Below are positions 1-16,169 of a stretch of DNA of 64,000 nt, piece after piece. The position numbers and the translations under genes are program-made. Source of the DNA: Alteriqipengyuania flavescens (GTDB lineage Bacteria > Pseudomonadota > Alphaproteobacteria > Sphingomonadales > Sphingomonadaceae); assembly GCF_030406725.1 (NCBI RefSeq), contig NZ_CP129107.1, positions 1,178,001 through 1,242,000 of the forward strand. The letters are read 5' to 3'. The notes beneath the pieces are model-generated. The model made no database searches. It was not told the DNA's origin and worked only from the letters and a program-made list of their open reading frames with translations. Within the stretch, counting starts at the first letter, position 1; every line of letters begins with the position of its first letter.

Positions 1-718
1 CCCACCACCGCCCGAAGATGCGGTAGCGGTGCATCCTGCGGTCCATCCGGATGGCGAGGACATAGGCGAACAGGACGAACAGCGACGTCGTCACCGTGGC
101 GATGCCCGCCCCAACCAGGCCCAGCGCCGGCGCGCCGAGATTGCCGAAGATGAAGGCGTAATTGGCCAGCGCATTCACGCCCACGCCGATGCCGGTGATG
201 ACCGTGGCGAAGATCGGGCGGCCGAGCGCGGAAACGTAATTGCGCAGCACGTTGGCGAGCAGCATGGGGATCATCGAGAAGACGACCACGCCCATGTAGG
301 TGTGGGCCATCGCGGCGATTTCCGGCTGCTGTCCGGTGGCGCGGGCGAGCGGGCCGATCAGCATCGACAGGCCCATGCCGATGACGCCGGTGATGACCGC
401 CAGCCACAAGGCCATGCGTGTTGCGCGGCGCACCGGGCGCAGGGCGGGGGCGCGCTCGCCGAGTTCGGCGGCGATGACGGGGGCGACCGCGCCGGTCAGG
501 CCGCAGAACGCCCACACGACGAGGCCGAACAGCGACACGGCCAGCGTCGATGCGGCCAACTCGCTCTCGCCCAGCCGCGCGATGAAAATGACGTCGATCG
601 CGTAAGTCAGCATCTGCAGCAGGTTGGCGAGCGCCAGCGGCCAGCTCAGCCGTAACGTGGCCGCCAGCTCGGTTCGCCAGGGCGTGCGGCCCGGCGGCAA
701 GGATTCGATGCGCTGCAT
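1..718 (-). CDS. MATE family efflux transporter (C-terminal part cut by window edge)
   Basis: The minus-strand frame is open from an ATG at 718 to the first base of the window, so only the N-terminal ~239 residues are present. They begin MQRIESLPPGRTPWRTEL and continue with repeated hydrophobic helices (such as LANLLQMLTYAIDVIFIARL and VAPVIAAELGERA) laid out like NorM/MATE proteins, which export drugs or metabolites in exchange for Na+ or H+ at the inner membrane. The frame stays open upstream of the chosen ATG, so an earlier start is possible. Substrate cannot be predicted. It is divergent from the PagL-like gene at 829. Confidence 0.8.
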   Translation of the reverse strand, partial: MQRIESLPPGRTPWRTELAATLRLSWPLALANLLQMLTYAIDVIFIARLGESELAASTLAVSLFGLVVWAFCGLTGAVAPVIAAELGERAPALRPVRRATRMALWLAVITGVIGMGLSMLIGPLARATGQQPEIAAMAHTYMGVVVFSMIPMLLANVLRNYVSALGRPIFATVITGIGVGVNALANYAFIFGNLGAPALGLVGAGIATVTTSLFVLFAYVLAIRMDRRMHRYRIFGRWW

Positions 719-828
719 AAAGCCGGCCCGGATAGGCGCGGGCGCGGGCGGGCGATAGGGCGGGCGGGACACGGGGCGAATTTTCGCTTCAGCTTGCGGC
801 AAGGCGGCAACAGCGACATGGCGGCCCC

Positions 829-1371
829 ATGAAACGCCGTGCTGCAACGATCGCCCTTTTCGCGAGTGTCCTCGCCTCCACCGCGCAGGCGCAGGAGGTC
901 TATGGCGGGGTCTATGCCCACGAAGTTGAGACCCCGCTGACCTTTGCGGTGGAGGAAAGCGGTGTCGACCTCCAGCTCGGCTACCGCTTCGAACGCGAGG
1001 AGGCGCTGGATTTCATCGGTTCGCCGCAACCTTACCTGATCGCATCGCTCAACAGCGAAGGCGACACCAGCTTCGCCGGCGGAGGCCTCTCGTGGCAGGT
1101 GCCGGTCGGCCGCGCGGCCTATATCCGGCCCGGACTGGGACTGGTGGTGCACGATGGCCCGTCACTGCGGGTCAGCGAGGTCACCGGCAAGCGCACCGAT
1201 CTCGGCAGCCGGGTGCTGTTCGAGCCGGAAATCGCCATCGGCGCCCGCCTGTCGGAGCGCCTCTCGCTGGAGGCAAGCTGGGTCCACATCAGCCACGCGC
1301 GCCTGTTCAACGCGCAGCAGAACCCGGGCATCGACATGATGGGCCTGCGCCTGAGTTACGCGATCCGCTGA
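829..1371 (+). CDS. Acyloxyacyl hydrolase / lipid A 3-O-deacylase, PagL-like
   Basis: A 180-residue protein with a signal peptide (residues 1-21, cleavage after ASTAQA) and alternating beta strands, as in the 8-stranded outer-membrane PagL barrel that removes the 3-O acyl chain of lipid A. The PagL-type motif lies near the C-terminus: His153-Ile-Ser155, followed by an NPGID block. In characterised PagL the triad is His-Ser-Glu; the position that appears to match Glu is Asp169 here. The protein ends in a typical barrel strand (LRLSYAIR). Length fits the family. Family placement is fairly secure; activity is inferred. Confidence 0.75.
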   Translation: MKRRAATIALFASVLASTAQAQEVYGGVYAHEVETPLTFAVEESGVDLQLGYRFEREEALDFIGSPQPYLIASLNSEGDTSFAGGGLSWQVPVGRAAYIRPGLGLVVHDGPSLRVSEVTGKRTDLGSRVLFEPEIAIGARLSERLSLEASWVHISHARLFNAQQNPGIDMMGLRLSYAIR

Positions 1372-1434
1372 CGGCGGCCTTGGCGCGGCCGCTGCCAGCA
1401 CCTACCTTGCGGGCAATCCGGGGGAGGCCAACCG

Positions 1435-3186
1435 ATGCACGGCGGCGAACATTCGATATTACTCGCAGTCCTGACGCTGCTCGGCTTCGGCCTCATCTTC
1501 GTGTTGATCTTCCGCAAGCTGGGGCTGGGCGCGACGCTCGGCTACCTCGTGGCCGGCGCGATCGTCGGGCCGCAAGTGCTGAACCTTGCCGGCAATGCGG
1601 AAGTCACGCTGACCTTTGCCGAGATCGGCATCATCCTGCTCCTCTTCATCGTGGGGCTGGAGCTCAACCCGGCGCGGCTGTGGCGGATGCGCAAGGCGAT
1701 TTTCGGCGTCGGACTGGCGCAGGTCGCGCTGTGCGGCCTCGCGCTGACCGGGCTGATCCTGCTGGTGACGGGCTATCCGTGGACCGCCGCGCTCGCGCTC
1801 GGCCTGCCGCTCGCCCTGTCCTCCACCGCGCAGGTGCTGCCGATGCTGCAATCGGGCGGCCGCCTCAACACCCCGCTGGGCGAGCGTGCCTTTTCGATCC
1901 TGCTGTTCCAGGACCTGTCGATCATCGCGCTGATCACCATCATCGCCGCGCTCAGCGTGGCGCCGGGCGCCGAGGAAGGCCTGCCCGGATGGCAGCTGGC
2001 CCTGATGAGCATCGCCGCCACCATCGGCCTTGTGCTCGCCGGGCGGTTCCTCCTGCGCCCGCTGTTCGCGCTGATCGGCCGGCTGGGCGAGCGCGAGATG
2101 TTCATCGTCGCCGGGCTGACAGTGGTGATCGGTGCCGCCGCGCTGATGGAGGCGCTGGGGCTGTCCGCGGCGCTCGGCGCATTCATCGCCGGGGTGATGC
2201 TGTCCGACACGCCTTACCGGCACGAACTGGAAGCCGATATCGAGCCGTTCCGCTCGATCCTGCTCGGCCTGTTCTTCCTGTCGGTCGGCATGATGCTGGA
2301 CCTGGGCGCGATTGCCGAGAACCCCGGCTTCGTGGCCGGCATGGCGCTGGCGCTGATCTCGGTGAAGGCGGCGATCATCTTCGGCCTCGGCAAGCTGCTC
2401 GGCATGGACTGGCGCGGCGCGCTCGCGCTCGGACTGCTGCTGAGCCAGGGCGGCGAATTCGGCTTCGTCATGTTTACGCAGGCGCAGGCCGGCGGCTTGA
2501 TCGATGCCGAGATCGCCAGCCTGTTCGGCGCGATCGTGACCCTGTCGATGGCGACTACGCCGTTCCTGATGATGCTGAACGACCGCATCCGCAAGCGGGA
2601 CGAGGAGCGGGAACGCGACGCGCCGGACGGCGGCGGTGCCCATGCGCTGGTCATCGGCTTCGGCCGCTTCGGCCAGACGGTGGCGGAGATGCTGGTGACC
2701 GCAGAGGTGCCGGTCACGCTGATCGACCGCAAGGTGGACCAGATCGACCTCGCCGGCGAATTCGGCGCAAAAGTGTGGTTCGGCGACGGGACGCGCATCG
2801 ACCTGCTGCGGCAGGCCGGGGCGGACGAGGCGAAGCTGCTGGTCTTCTGCATCGACGGCGACCAGGTGACGCCCGAACTCGTCGCCGCGGTGAGGGGCGC
2901 CTTTCCGCAGGCCGCGATCATGGTGCGCGCCTTCGACCGCCGCACGCTGATGGCGCTGGCCGGGTCGGAAGTCGACCACGTCCAGCGCGAGGTGCTGGAA
3001 TCCGCCATCCGCATGGGCCGCAAGGCGCTCGCCCGGATGGGCTTGAAGAGCGCGGGTATCGACGATACCGAGGCCGCCTTCCGCCACCGCGACCGCGACC
3101 GGCTGGAACGCCAGATCGACGCGGACGACATCATGGCCGGACGGGACGGATTCTACGCCGACCAGATGGGCCCTGCCACGAACTAG
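1435..3186 (+). CDS. Monovalent cation:proton antiporter (CPA2, Kef type) with RCK domain
   Basis: The protein has 583 residues. The first ~385 form about twelve hydrophobic helices of the Na+/H+ exchanger fold, with Kef-type segments such as LSSTAQVLPMLQ and FQDLSIIALITI. Around residue 403 a cytoplasmic RCK_N/TrkA-N domain starts with the dinucleotide-binding motif GFGRFGQTVAEM. This is the build of KefB/KefC potassium-efflux systems, which are gated by glutathione conjugates in enterobacteria. The ligand here is unknown and no KefF/KefG partner is adjacent. The ATG at 1435 follows GGGGGAGG, a good ribosome site. Confidence 0.88.
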   Translation: MHGGEHSILLAVLTLLGFGLIFVLIFRKLGLGATLGYLVAGAIVGPQVLNLAGNAEVTLTFAEIGIILLLFIVGLELNPARLWRMRKAIFGVGLAQVALCGLALTGLILLVTGYPWTAALALGLPLALSSTAQVLPMLQSGGRLNTPLGERAFSILLFQDLSIIALITIIAALSVAPGAEEGLPGWQLALMSIAATIGLVLAGRFLLRPLFALIGRLGEREMFIVAGLTVVIGAAALMEALGLSAALGAFIAGVMLSDTPYRHELEADIEPFRSILLGLFFLSVGMMLDLGAIAENPGFVAGMALALISVKAAIIFGLGKLLGMDWRGALALGLLLSQGGEFGFVMFTQAQAGGLIDAEIASLFGAIVTLSMATTPFLMMLNDRIRKRDEERERDAPDGGGAHALVIGFGRFGQTVAEMLVTAEVPVTLIDRKVDQIDLAGEFGAKVWFGDGTRIDLLRQAGADEAKLLVFCIDGDQVTPELVAAVRGAFPQAAIMVRAFDRRTLMALAGSEVDHVQREVLESAIRMGRKALARMGLKSAGIDDTEAAFRHRDRDRLERQIDADDIMAGRDGFYADQMGPATN

Positions 3187-3223
3187 GTGCGTGGGGGCGC
3201 TCCTCGCGCCAATCACCCCCGCC

Positions 3224-3512
3224 CAGCCTGAGCCTGTCGAAGGCCACGCGCGGCCCCATTCACGCGTCCCTTGGCACCCGGCCCCGCTCAGCCTGAGCTT
3301 GTCGAAGGTCACGCGCTGGGGCTAGCCACACGTATCCTAGCACCTACCGCCGCTCAGCCTGAGCTTGTCGAAGGCCACGCGCGGCCCCATTCACGTGTCC
3401 CTTGGCACCCACACCCGCTCAGCCTGAGCTTGTCGAAGGTCACGCGCGGTCCCATTCACACGTCCCTTGGCACCCACACCCGCTCAGCCTGAGCTTGTCG
3501 AAGGCCATGCGC
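3224..3512. repeat. Tandem array of a 65-66 bp unit with a palindromic core
   Basis: Five direct copies of CAGCCTGAGCTTGTCGAAGG (one with GAGCCTG) start at 3224, 3289, 3355, 3420 and 3485, a strict period of 65-66 bp. The left end of copies 2-5, with its flank, forms the palindrome GCTCAG-C-CTGAGC; copy 1 has CCCAG there. Sequence between copies is also related (blocks such as CACGCGCGGCCCCATTCAC and CCCTTGGCACCC recur), so the whole unit is amplified. Two more copies lie in opposite orientation past the GIY-YIG gene. Together with that array, this fills the gap between the antiporter and the GIY-YIG gene; I see no gene here. Confidence 0.9.
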
Positions 3513-3517
3513 TGGGG

Positions 3518-3811
3518 CTAGCCACATGAGCCTTGCCTGTTACGTCCAAGAGCCGAAATCCGCTCCCAGTCCCCTGCTATCAACGCCTCTTTCTTTGCCC
3601 TGCTCCAGCCCTTGATCTGCCGCTCGGCTGCAAATGCCTCGTCCCGCGTCGGGAACCTGTCAGACCATACAAGTGTGACCGGCATCCGCTTCGCAGTGTA
3701 GCCGCCGAGTTCGCCGGTCTGATGCTCCGCAATCCGCCTATCGAGATCGTCGGTATGACCGGCATAGTAGCTCCCGTCGTTGCAACGGAGCAGGTAGGTG
3801 TAGAAGTCCAT
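3518..3811 (-). CDS. GIY-YIG nuclease family protein (UPF0213/YhbQ-like)
   Basis: A 97-residue single-domain GIY-YIG protein. The first strand is YTYLLRC (residues 4-10) and the second is YYAGH (15-19). The conserved Arg is at 25 in DLDRRIAEH and the catalytic Glu is in the helix AAERQIKGW (about residue 63). The length is normal for the small YhbQ/UPF0213 group, whose cellular role is poorly known. The gene sits alone between five direct repeats on one side and two inverted copies on the other, which may tie the nuclease to the repeats. Family confident, role unknown. Confidence 0.9.
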   Translation of the reverse strand: MDFYTYLLRCNDGSYYAGHTDDLDRRIAEHQTGELGGYTAKRMPVTLVWSDRFPTRDEAFAAERQIKGWSRAKKEALIAGDWERISALGRNRQGSCG

Positions 3812-3830
3812 GCCGGGGGGCTAACCCCGG

Positions 3831-3925
3831 CGCGTGGCCTTCGACAAGCTCAGGCTGAGCGGGTGGGGTTCCAAAGTGCGGATGTTTGGGGCCGCGCATG
3901 GCCTTCGACAGGCTCAGGCTGAGCG
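3831..3925. repeat. Two inverted copies of the dispersed repeat
   Basis: GGCCTTCGACAAGCTCAGGC (near 3836) and GGCCTTCGACAGGCTCAGGC (near 3899) are reverse complements of the array units at 3224-3512. They are spaced about 63 bp apart, so the same unit spacing is kept. Each is followed by TGAGCGGG. With the array on the other side they bracket the GIY-YIG gene in inverted orientation. Confidence 0.88.
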
Positions 3926-3965
3926 GGAGTGGGTCGTAATGGAGGTCCACCCCACGCCCACGAAT

Positions 3966-3999
3966 GCAAAAGGGGCGGCACCTTGCGGCACCGCCCCTT
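3966..3999 (-). terminator. Intrinsic terminator of rplJ-rplL
   Basis: Read on the minus strand, a perfect 13-bp stem (AAGGGGCGGTGCC pairing with GGTGCCGCCCCTT) closes a four-base GCAA loop and runs straight into TTTTGC. It lies about 84 bp past the rplL stop codon. Confidence 0.92.
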
Positions 4000-4082
4000 C
4001 GTGTATCAGAGAGATCGAAGCCCGGCTGATCGAGATCCCCGCTTTCGCGAGGATAACGGCGGGGACATGCGTCCCCTGTCCG

Positions 4083-4460
4083 TTACTTCAGTTCGACGGT
4101 ACCGCCGGCTGCTTCGATCTTGCCCTTGATTTCTTCGGCTTCCGCCTTGTTCACGCCTTCCTTGAGCGGCTTCGGCGCGCCTTCGACGAGGCCCTTGGCT
4201 TCGGTGAGGCCCAGGCCGGTGATGGCGCGGACTTCCTTGATCACCTGGATCTTCTTGCCACCGTCGCCGGTGAGGATGACGTCGAATTCGTCCTTCTCTT
4301 CGGCGGGTGCAGCGGCATCGCCGCCACCGGCGGGGCCAGCGACGGCCACGGCTGCAGCGGCGCTCACGCCCCACTCTTCTTCCAGCGCGGTTGCCAGTTC
4401 GGCAGCTTCGAGGACGGTCAGCTTCGAAAGTTCTTCAACGAGCTTGGCGATATCGGCCAT
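4083..4460 (-). CDS. rplL: 50S ribosomal protein L7/L12
   Basis: A 125-residue L7/L12. It has an N-terminal dimerisation helix region ([19 protein letters not shown]), an Ala/Gly-rich hinge at about residues 35-57 ([20 protein letters not shown]), and the conserved C-terminal domain that binds translation factors ([20 protein letters not shown]). It is the stalk protein of the large subunit and binds L10, encoded just upstream. It is followed by a strong terminator. Confidence 0.98.
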   Translation of the reverse strand: MADIAKLVEELSKLTVLEAAELATALEEEWGVSAAAAVAVAGPAGGGDAAAPAEEKDEFDVILTGDGGKKIQVIKEVRAITGLGLTEAKGLVEGAPKPLKEGVNKAEAEEIKGKIEAAGGTVELK

Positions 4461-4538
4461 AGTAATTCACTCCAGTTCTGTCGGGCGCGGCCGCCTTGCG
4501 ATCCGGCCCCATGAGATGTTTCGTATTGGAAAAACCGC

Positions 4539-5054
4539 TTACGCAGCGTCCTTGGCGGCATATGCGCCGAAGACACGGGCGAGCTTGCCTGCGGGTGCGT
4601 TGACGACCTGGGCAATCTTCGTTGCCGGGGCGTTGACGAGGCCCACCAGCTTGCCGCGCAGCTCGTCGAGGCTCGGCATCGAGGCGAGTGCCTTGATCCC
4701 TGCTTCGTCGAGCATCTGTCCGCCCATCGAACCGCCGAGAATTTCCAGCTTGTCGTTCGACTTGGCGAAGTCCACCGCAGCCTTCGCGGCAGCGACCGGA
4801 TCGGCGGAATAGCCGAGGGCAGTCGGGCCGCTCAGAAGATCTTCGAGACCTTCGTACTGCGTGTCCTTCAGGGCGAGCGTAGCAAGGCGGTTCTTCGCAA
4901 CCTTGTAGGACGCACCGGCTTCACGCATCTTCGTGCGCAGATCGGTGGACTGGGCCACCGTCAGGCCGAGATTGCGGGTCACAACGACCACGCCGCTCTC
5001 GTTGAAGATTTCGTTGAGCTGGGCGACCGCTTCGGTTTTCTGCGAACGATCCAT
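4539..5054 (-). CDS. rplJ: 50S ribosomal protein L10
   Basis: A 171-residue L10, the base of the ribosomal stalk. The N-terminal part is typical (MDRSQKTEAVAQLNEIF, then VVVVTRNLGL), and the Ala-rich C-terminal helix carries the L7/L12 dimers. The ATG at 5054 has an AAGGAG site eight bases upstream on the minus strand. rplL follows after 78 bp. In most bacteria rplJL lie directly upstream of rpoBC in the same direction. Here they point the opposite way, about 2 kb from rpoB, and rplK-rplA are not beside them. Confidence 0.98.
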   Translation of the reverse strand: MDRSQKTEAVAQLNEIFNESGVVVVTRNLGLTVAQSTDLRTKMREAGASYKVAKNRLATLALKDTQYEGLEDLLSGPTALGYSADPVAAAKAAVDFAKSNDKLEILGGSMGGQMLDEAGIKALASMPSLDELRGKLVGLVNAPATKIAQVVNAPAGKLARVFGAYAAKDAA

Positions 5055-5225
5055 GCCATACTCCTTCTAAATGATCGCACCCGGATGGCTCCGCATGCGA
5101 CCGGCTCAAGTTGCCACGCGGCTGGTGCCGCGCGGACGAGTCCGTTTATCGAAGGGAAGGAGGGGCGCCTTCGCGCCCGGTGCGGCAAGACGTGGCCTGC
5201 CGCGCAAATCTCGTTTCCCATCTCG
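5055..5225 (-). promoter_or_regulatory. Structured 5' leader of rplJ (candidate L10 autoregulatory leader)
   Basis: The ~170 bp ahead of rplJ hold no gene. On the minus strand they contain a strong hairpin, GGGCGC-GAAG-GCGCCC (near 5165-5180), and further GC-rich pairing segments before the AAGGAG ribosome site. In many bacteria L10 (with L7/L12) binds its own mRNA leader and represses translation. Position fits such a leader, but I cannot confirm the L10-binding kink-turn by eye. Confidence 0.4.
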
Positions 5226-5290
5226 GTCGGAAATTAAGAGGAAGGCTTGCGCCCGCCTCACCGACTGTCTCGGACGGATGACCTGCGAAC

Positions 5291-5323
5291 CAAAAGAGGC
5301 CCACCGGTCTGCGGCGGGCCTCT
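5291..5323 (-). terminator. Terminator after the lipoprotein gene
   Basis: On the minus strand AGAGGCCC and GGGCCTCT pair around a 13-base spacer that adds partial pairing, and TTTTG follows. It lies about 42 bp past the stop of the small lipoprotein gene and separates that cassette from the rplJ leader. Confidence 0.8.
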
Positions 5324-5364
5324 AAGGATTTTCAGGTCCGAGTCAAGCTATTCGCTCGGGCGTA

Positions 5365-5628
5365 TCATTCCGCCATCTGGTCCTCTGGCTGCTGGTCCGT
5401 CATGGAGTCTTCAGCCATCGGATCTTCCATCGTGTCCTCGACGGTTTCGACATCGGTATCCAGCATCCCGTCTTCTGCGGGGTTCATGGCTCCGGCATCG
5501 TCCGGCCCGGTCTCGCCCGTGGTGGTTTCCGGCGCCAAGTCGGCCGTGTCGCTGCCGTCGAGCGGCTCGCCGCAGGCCGCAACCGCCAGGCCGAGAGGCA
5601 GGGCGGCAATCATCGCAAGTTTCTTCAT
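5365..5628 (-). CDS. Small acidic lipoprotein, function unknown
   Basis: An 87-residue protein with a lipoprotein signal: MKKLAMIAALPLGLAVAACG, with the lipid-modified Cys at about residue 19. The mature part is almost all Asp, Glu, Thr, Met and Pro and probably has no stable fold. The start at 5628 follows a GGAG site; an in-frame ATG four codons upstream (5640) is also possible. It lies 52 bp downstream of the Xre gene in the same direction and is followed by a terminator, so it may be the last gene of that transcript. No family recognised. Confidence 0.7.
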   Translation of the reverse strand: MKKLAMIAALPLGLAVAACGEPLDGSDTADLAPETTTGETGPDDAGAMNPAEDGMLDTDVETVEDTMEDPMAEDSMTDQQPEDQMAE

Positions 5629-5680
5629 CGGTTTCTCCATTTCCATGGTCACCAATGCATTCATCGGTCCGGCCGTTCCG

Positions 5681-5917
5681 TCATTGCGGTTTGCCGGATG
5701 CATAGCCCAGCAGGTCGCCCGGCTGGCAATCGAGCTCGCGGCAGATCGCCTCCAGCGTGGAGAAGCGGATGGCCCTGGCCTTGCCGGTCTTGAGGATCGA
5801 CAGGTTGGCAAGGGTGAGGCCGACCCGGTCCGCCAGCTCGGTCAGCGTCATGCGGCGCTCCTGCAGCAGGTCGTCGAGCTTCACCACGATGTTGGCTCCT
5901 TCGGTGTCGGTGCCCAT
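5681..5917 (-). CDS. Small Xre/Cro-type transcriptional regulator (HTH_26 type)
   Basis: A 78-residue helix-turn-helix protein. The core is LDDLLQERRMTLTELADRVG (residues 14-33), then LTLANLSILKTGKARAIRFS with the recognition helix, and it ends with CQPGDLLGY. This single-domain Cro-like type commonly pairs with DUF2975 membrane proteins, as here. The ATG shares its A with the stop codon of the DUF2975 gene (TGATG), which implies translational coupling. It probably binds the TATCG-N5-CGATA palindromes upstream of the operon; that is inference. Confidence 0.85.
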   Translation of the reverse strand: MGTDTEGANIVVKLDDLLQERRMTLTELADRVGLTLANLSILKTGKARAIRFSTLEAICRELDCQPGDLLGYASGKPQ

Positions 5918-6459
5918 CACACCGTTCCTTCCAGGTCTTCGCGCATTCCGGCACCATGGCGGAATACGCGGGCGAGGATGAAAAGGACCAGCACCATCAG
6001 GAGGCCGTTGAGGTCGTAGGGGCTGTAATTGAGCGAATCTCCGGCAGCCGGATCGACGGCATTGGCACCGTAGAGACGCAGCTGGCCGACGATCACGGCA
6101 GCGATTTCGTGGGTGAGGAGCAGCCATGCCATCGCATTGAGTCGCCGTGCGTTCTCGGGAATGAACGGATCGCCTTCCGCCACGCTGGCAATGATGGCAC
6201 GCATCCTGCCGAAGAAGAGGAAGAGGGCGCCGAAGCTGGCCGCCATGAACAGGCCGATACCGGGGTAGGCGAGCGGCGCCGCCTGCAGGACCGGGAGGTC
6301 GCTGGCTTTCAGGATTCCGCCGAGCATGTCCTGGCCGACGAGCAGGAAGAACGGCACCGCCAACAGGGCGAGGATGGCCGCCAGTCCGCACAGGGCCTGC
6401 AGCACGGCAGCGATTGCCTTGCCGGCGACGAGCAAGGAATCTTTCGAGCGTTCGGACAT
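5917..6459 (-). CDS. DUF2975 family membrane protein
   Basis: A 180-residue protein with four predicted membrane helices (around residues 10-40, 68-88, 108-128 and 148-166). The layout is that of DUF2975, including GDPFIPENARRLNAMAWLLL between helices 2 and 3. The family's role is unknown, but it is regularly encoded next to a small Xre regulator, as here with overlapping stop and start. The ribosome site TAAGGAG overlaps the stop codon of the 44-residue peptide gene upstream. Confidence 0.82.
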   Translation of the reverse strand: MSERSKDSLLVAGKAIAAVLQALCGLAAILALLAVPFFLLVGQDMLGGILKASDLPVLQAAPLAYPGIGLFMAASFGALFLFFGRMRAIIASVAEGDPFIPENARRLNAMAWLLLTHEIAAVIVGQLRLYGANAVDPAAGDSLNYSPYDLNGLLMVLVLFILARVFRHGAGMREDLEGTV

Positions 6460-6470
6460 GCAAATTCTCC

Positions 6471-6605
6471 TTAAGCGAGGATGATGGCGGGGGCGATCGC
6501 CAAGGCGAACCCGGCTGCGGGCATGGAGGAGACCGCCTTCACGCTGAGCGCGGCGATCACGCTCGCCGCGAGCGCGGCGGCCAGTGTGTCGATGAGGTTG
6601 GGCAT
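6471..6605 (-). CDS. 44-residue hydrophobic peptide, function unknown
   Basis: The short frame MPNLIDTLAAALAASVIAAL... ends AIAPAIILA. It is Ala-rich, with two hydrophobic segments split by a short polar stretch. Support: an ATG with GGGAG eight bases upstream, placement directly behind the operator region, and a TAA that is part of the DUF2975 ribosome site (TAAGGAG), so it would be the first gene of the operon. No family recognised, and such a short frame could be non-functional. Confidence 0.55.
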   Translation of the reverse strand: MPNLIDTLAAALAASVIAALSVKAVSSMPAAGFALAIAPAIILA

Positions 6606-6627
6606 GGTAGATCTCCCGTCTGCGACT

Positions 6628-6689
6628 TATCGAAATACGATATGAAAGGCGCGAGATTTATTGTCAATCGATAATATCGAAAAACGATA
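6628..6689. promoter_or_regulatory. Operator palindromes upstream of the DUF2975/Xre operon
   Basis: Two 15-bp palindromes share the form TATCG-N5-CGATA: TATCGAAATACGATA (6628-6642) and TATCGAAAAACGATA (6675-6689). The second overlaps a further CGATA-A-TATCG palindrome starting at 6669. Centres are 47 bp apart. The region is an AT-rich island in GC-rich DNA, just upstream of the minus-strand operon that encodes a Cro-like regulator. Autoregulation is inferred. Confidence 0.7.
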
Positions 6690-6745
6690 ATACGACAAAT
6701 GCGACTGCCCGCCTTCGCGCAGTCCTATCTGTCCTTACCCGCCGG

Positions 6746-6774
6746 TTGACGCTCTCCGCCCGGCTCCCTATATG
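6746..6774 (+). promoter_or_regulatory. Predicted sigma-70 promoter of rpoB-rpoC
   Basis: TTGACG (6746-6751) and TATATG (6769-6774) are separated by exactly 17 bp. Transcription from here would give a leader of about 235 nt before rpoB. No gene or clear motif is seen in 6775-7014 on the plus strand. Confidence 0.65.
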
Positions 6775-7014
6775 CGGACCCGACCGATCGCTTCGAGAAC
6801 GGCACGCCCATGCGCGGGGGCGGGCAGAAGGATGGAAGCGACGGGCCATCCGTGAGAGCTGGAAAAGCGACTGTGGCTGCGGGCCCGCAAGGGGTTCGTG
6901 CGGGCTGCGGTCGCTGTTTGCGTCCGCTCTCAGGTGGCTCACCCCGCATGACCGAATCACCCCGCCGGGCGCAGCGTTTGCGCGCGGCAGAGATACGCAA
7001 GGCGACTTATTTCT

Positions 7015-11226
<4,212 letters not shown>

Positions 11227-11308
11227 TTCGGGGTGGGGCGGACCCGGCTTGTCCGGTTGCCCGCCCACTCCTCCCGCCCCTGAATTCACCCGCAAGGGAA
11301 TGTGACAA

Positions 11309-15652
<4,344 letters not shown>

Positions 15653-15687
15653 GCGCGCTTCGGATCGCTAGCCGACCGACCAACAGA

Positions 15688-15722
15688 AAGCCTCGCCGGA
15701 GCGTTCCTCCGGCGGGGCTTTT
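15688..15722 (+). terminator. Terminator after rpoC
   Basis: The inverted repeat AAGCCTCGCCGGAG - CGTT - CCTCCGGCGGGGCTT has one mismatch and runs into TTGCTTT, about 36 bp past the rpoC stop. Its A-rich left side may also stop the convergent TadE-like operon. Confidence 0.85.
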
Positions 15723-15764
15723 GCTTTGGTTTCCGGCTGCGCGGGATGGGCGGCAGCCGGAATC

Positions 15765-16169
15765 TCAGTTGGCTACGAACACCCGCCGCTTGGCTTCGAT
15801 CTTGACGCCCTTTTTCGTGTAGAATGCGAAATCCACATCGATCGATGCGGTGGCCTTGAGGTCCACGTAGTCGATGGTGCCCGATTTGCCGTGGATCGGG
15901 GTGAGGGTGGTTCCCCCGTCCGCGGTGAAATCCCGCGTCAAGGCATTGGAATAGGCCGTCTTGATCTTTGCATCGGTAGGCGTCGGGAAAATGGAAGCAG
16001 TGCGTGCCGCTTCGTCCAGCGCATGATTTACCGCATTCTTGGCATACATGTAATTTCCGATGCCGAACGCGCCCATGAACACGATCATTATAATCGGTAG
16101 GGTCAAAGCGAATTCGACCAGTGGCGCGCCCACTTCATTGCGGCGGAGTTTGTCGAAAAAGCCGGTCAT
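15765..16169 (-). CDS. TadE-like pilus assembly protein
   Basis: A 134-residue protein with the TadE pattern: a short basic N-terminus (MTGFFDKLRRNEVGAPLVEF), one hydrophobic helix (ALTLPIIMIVFMGAFGIGNY), and an extracytoplasmic domain. Glu19 near the helix start is the conserved pseudopilin Glu. TadE/TadF are minor pseudopilins of Flp/Tad pili. The start overlaps the stop of the gene upstream (ATGA), so the three Tad-like genes are probably coupled. Confidence 0.82.
   Translation of the reverse strand: MTGFFDKLRRNEVGAPLVEFALTLPIIMIVFMGAFGIGNYMYAKNAVNHALDEAARTASIFPTPTDAKIKTAYSNALTRDFTADGGTTLTPIHGKSGTIDYVDLKATASIDVDFAFYTKKGVKIEAKRRVFVAN

Noticed and set aside
1459-3312. 617-codon minus-strand frame over the Kef-type antiporter
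   Set aside because: Mirror image of a clear plus-strand membrane protein; its Gln/His/Arg-rich composition is typical of antisense frames.
3224-3512. Repeat array as a possible CRISPR
   Set aside because: Units are 65-66 bp with related interval sequence, only five copies, and no cas genes. The intervals are not unique spacers.
5071-5325. 84-codon plus-strand frame in the rplJ leader region
   Set aside because: Basic, low-complexity translation with no ribosome site, lying over the leader hairpin; better explained as untranslated leader.
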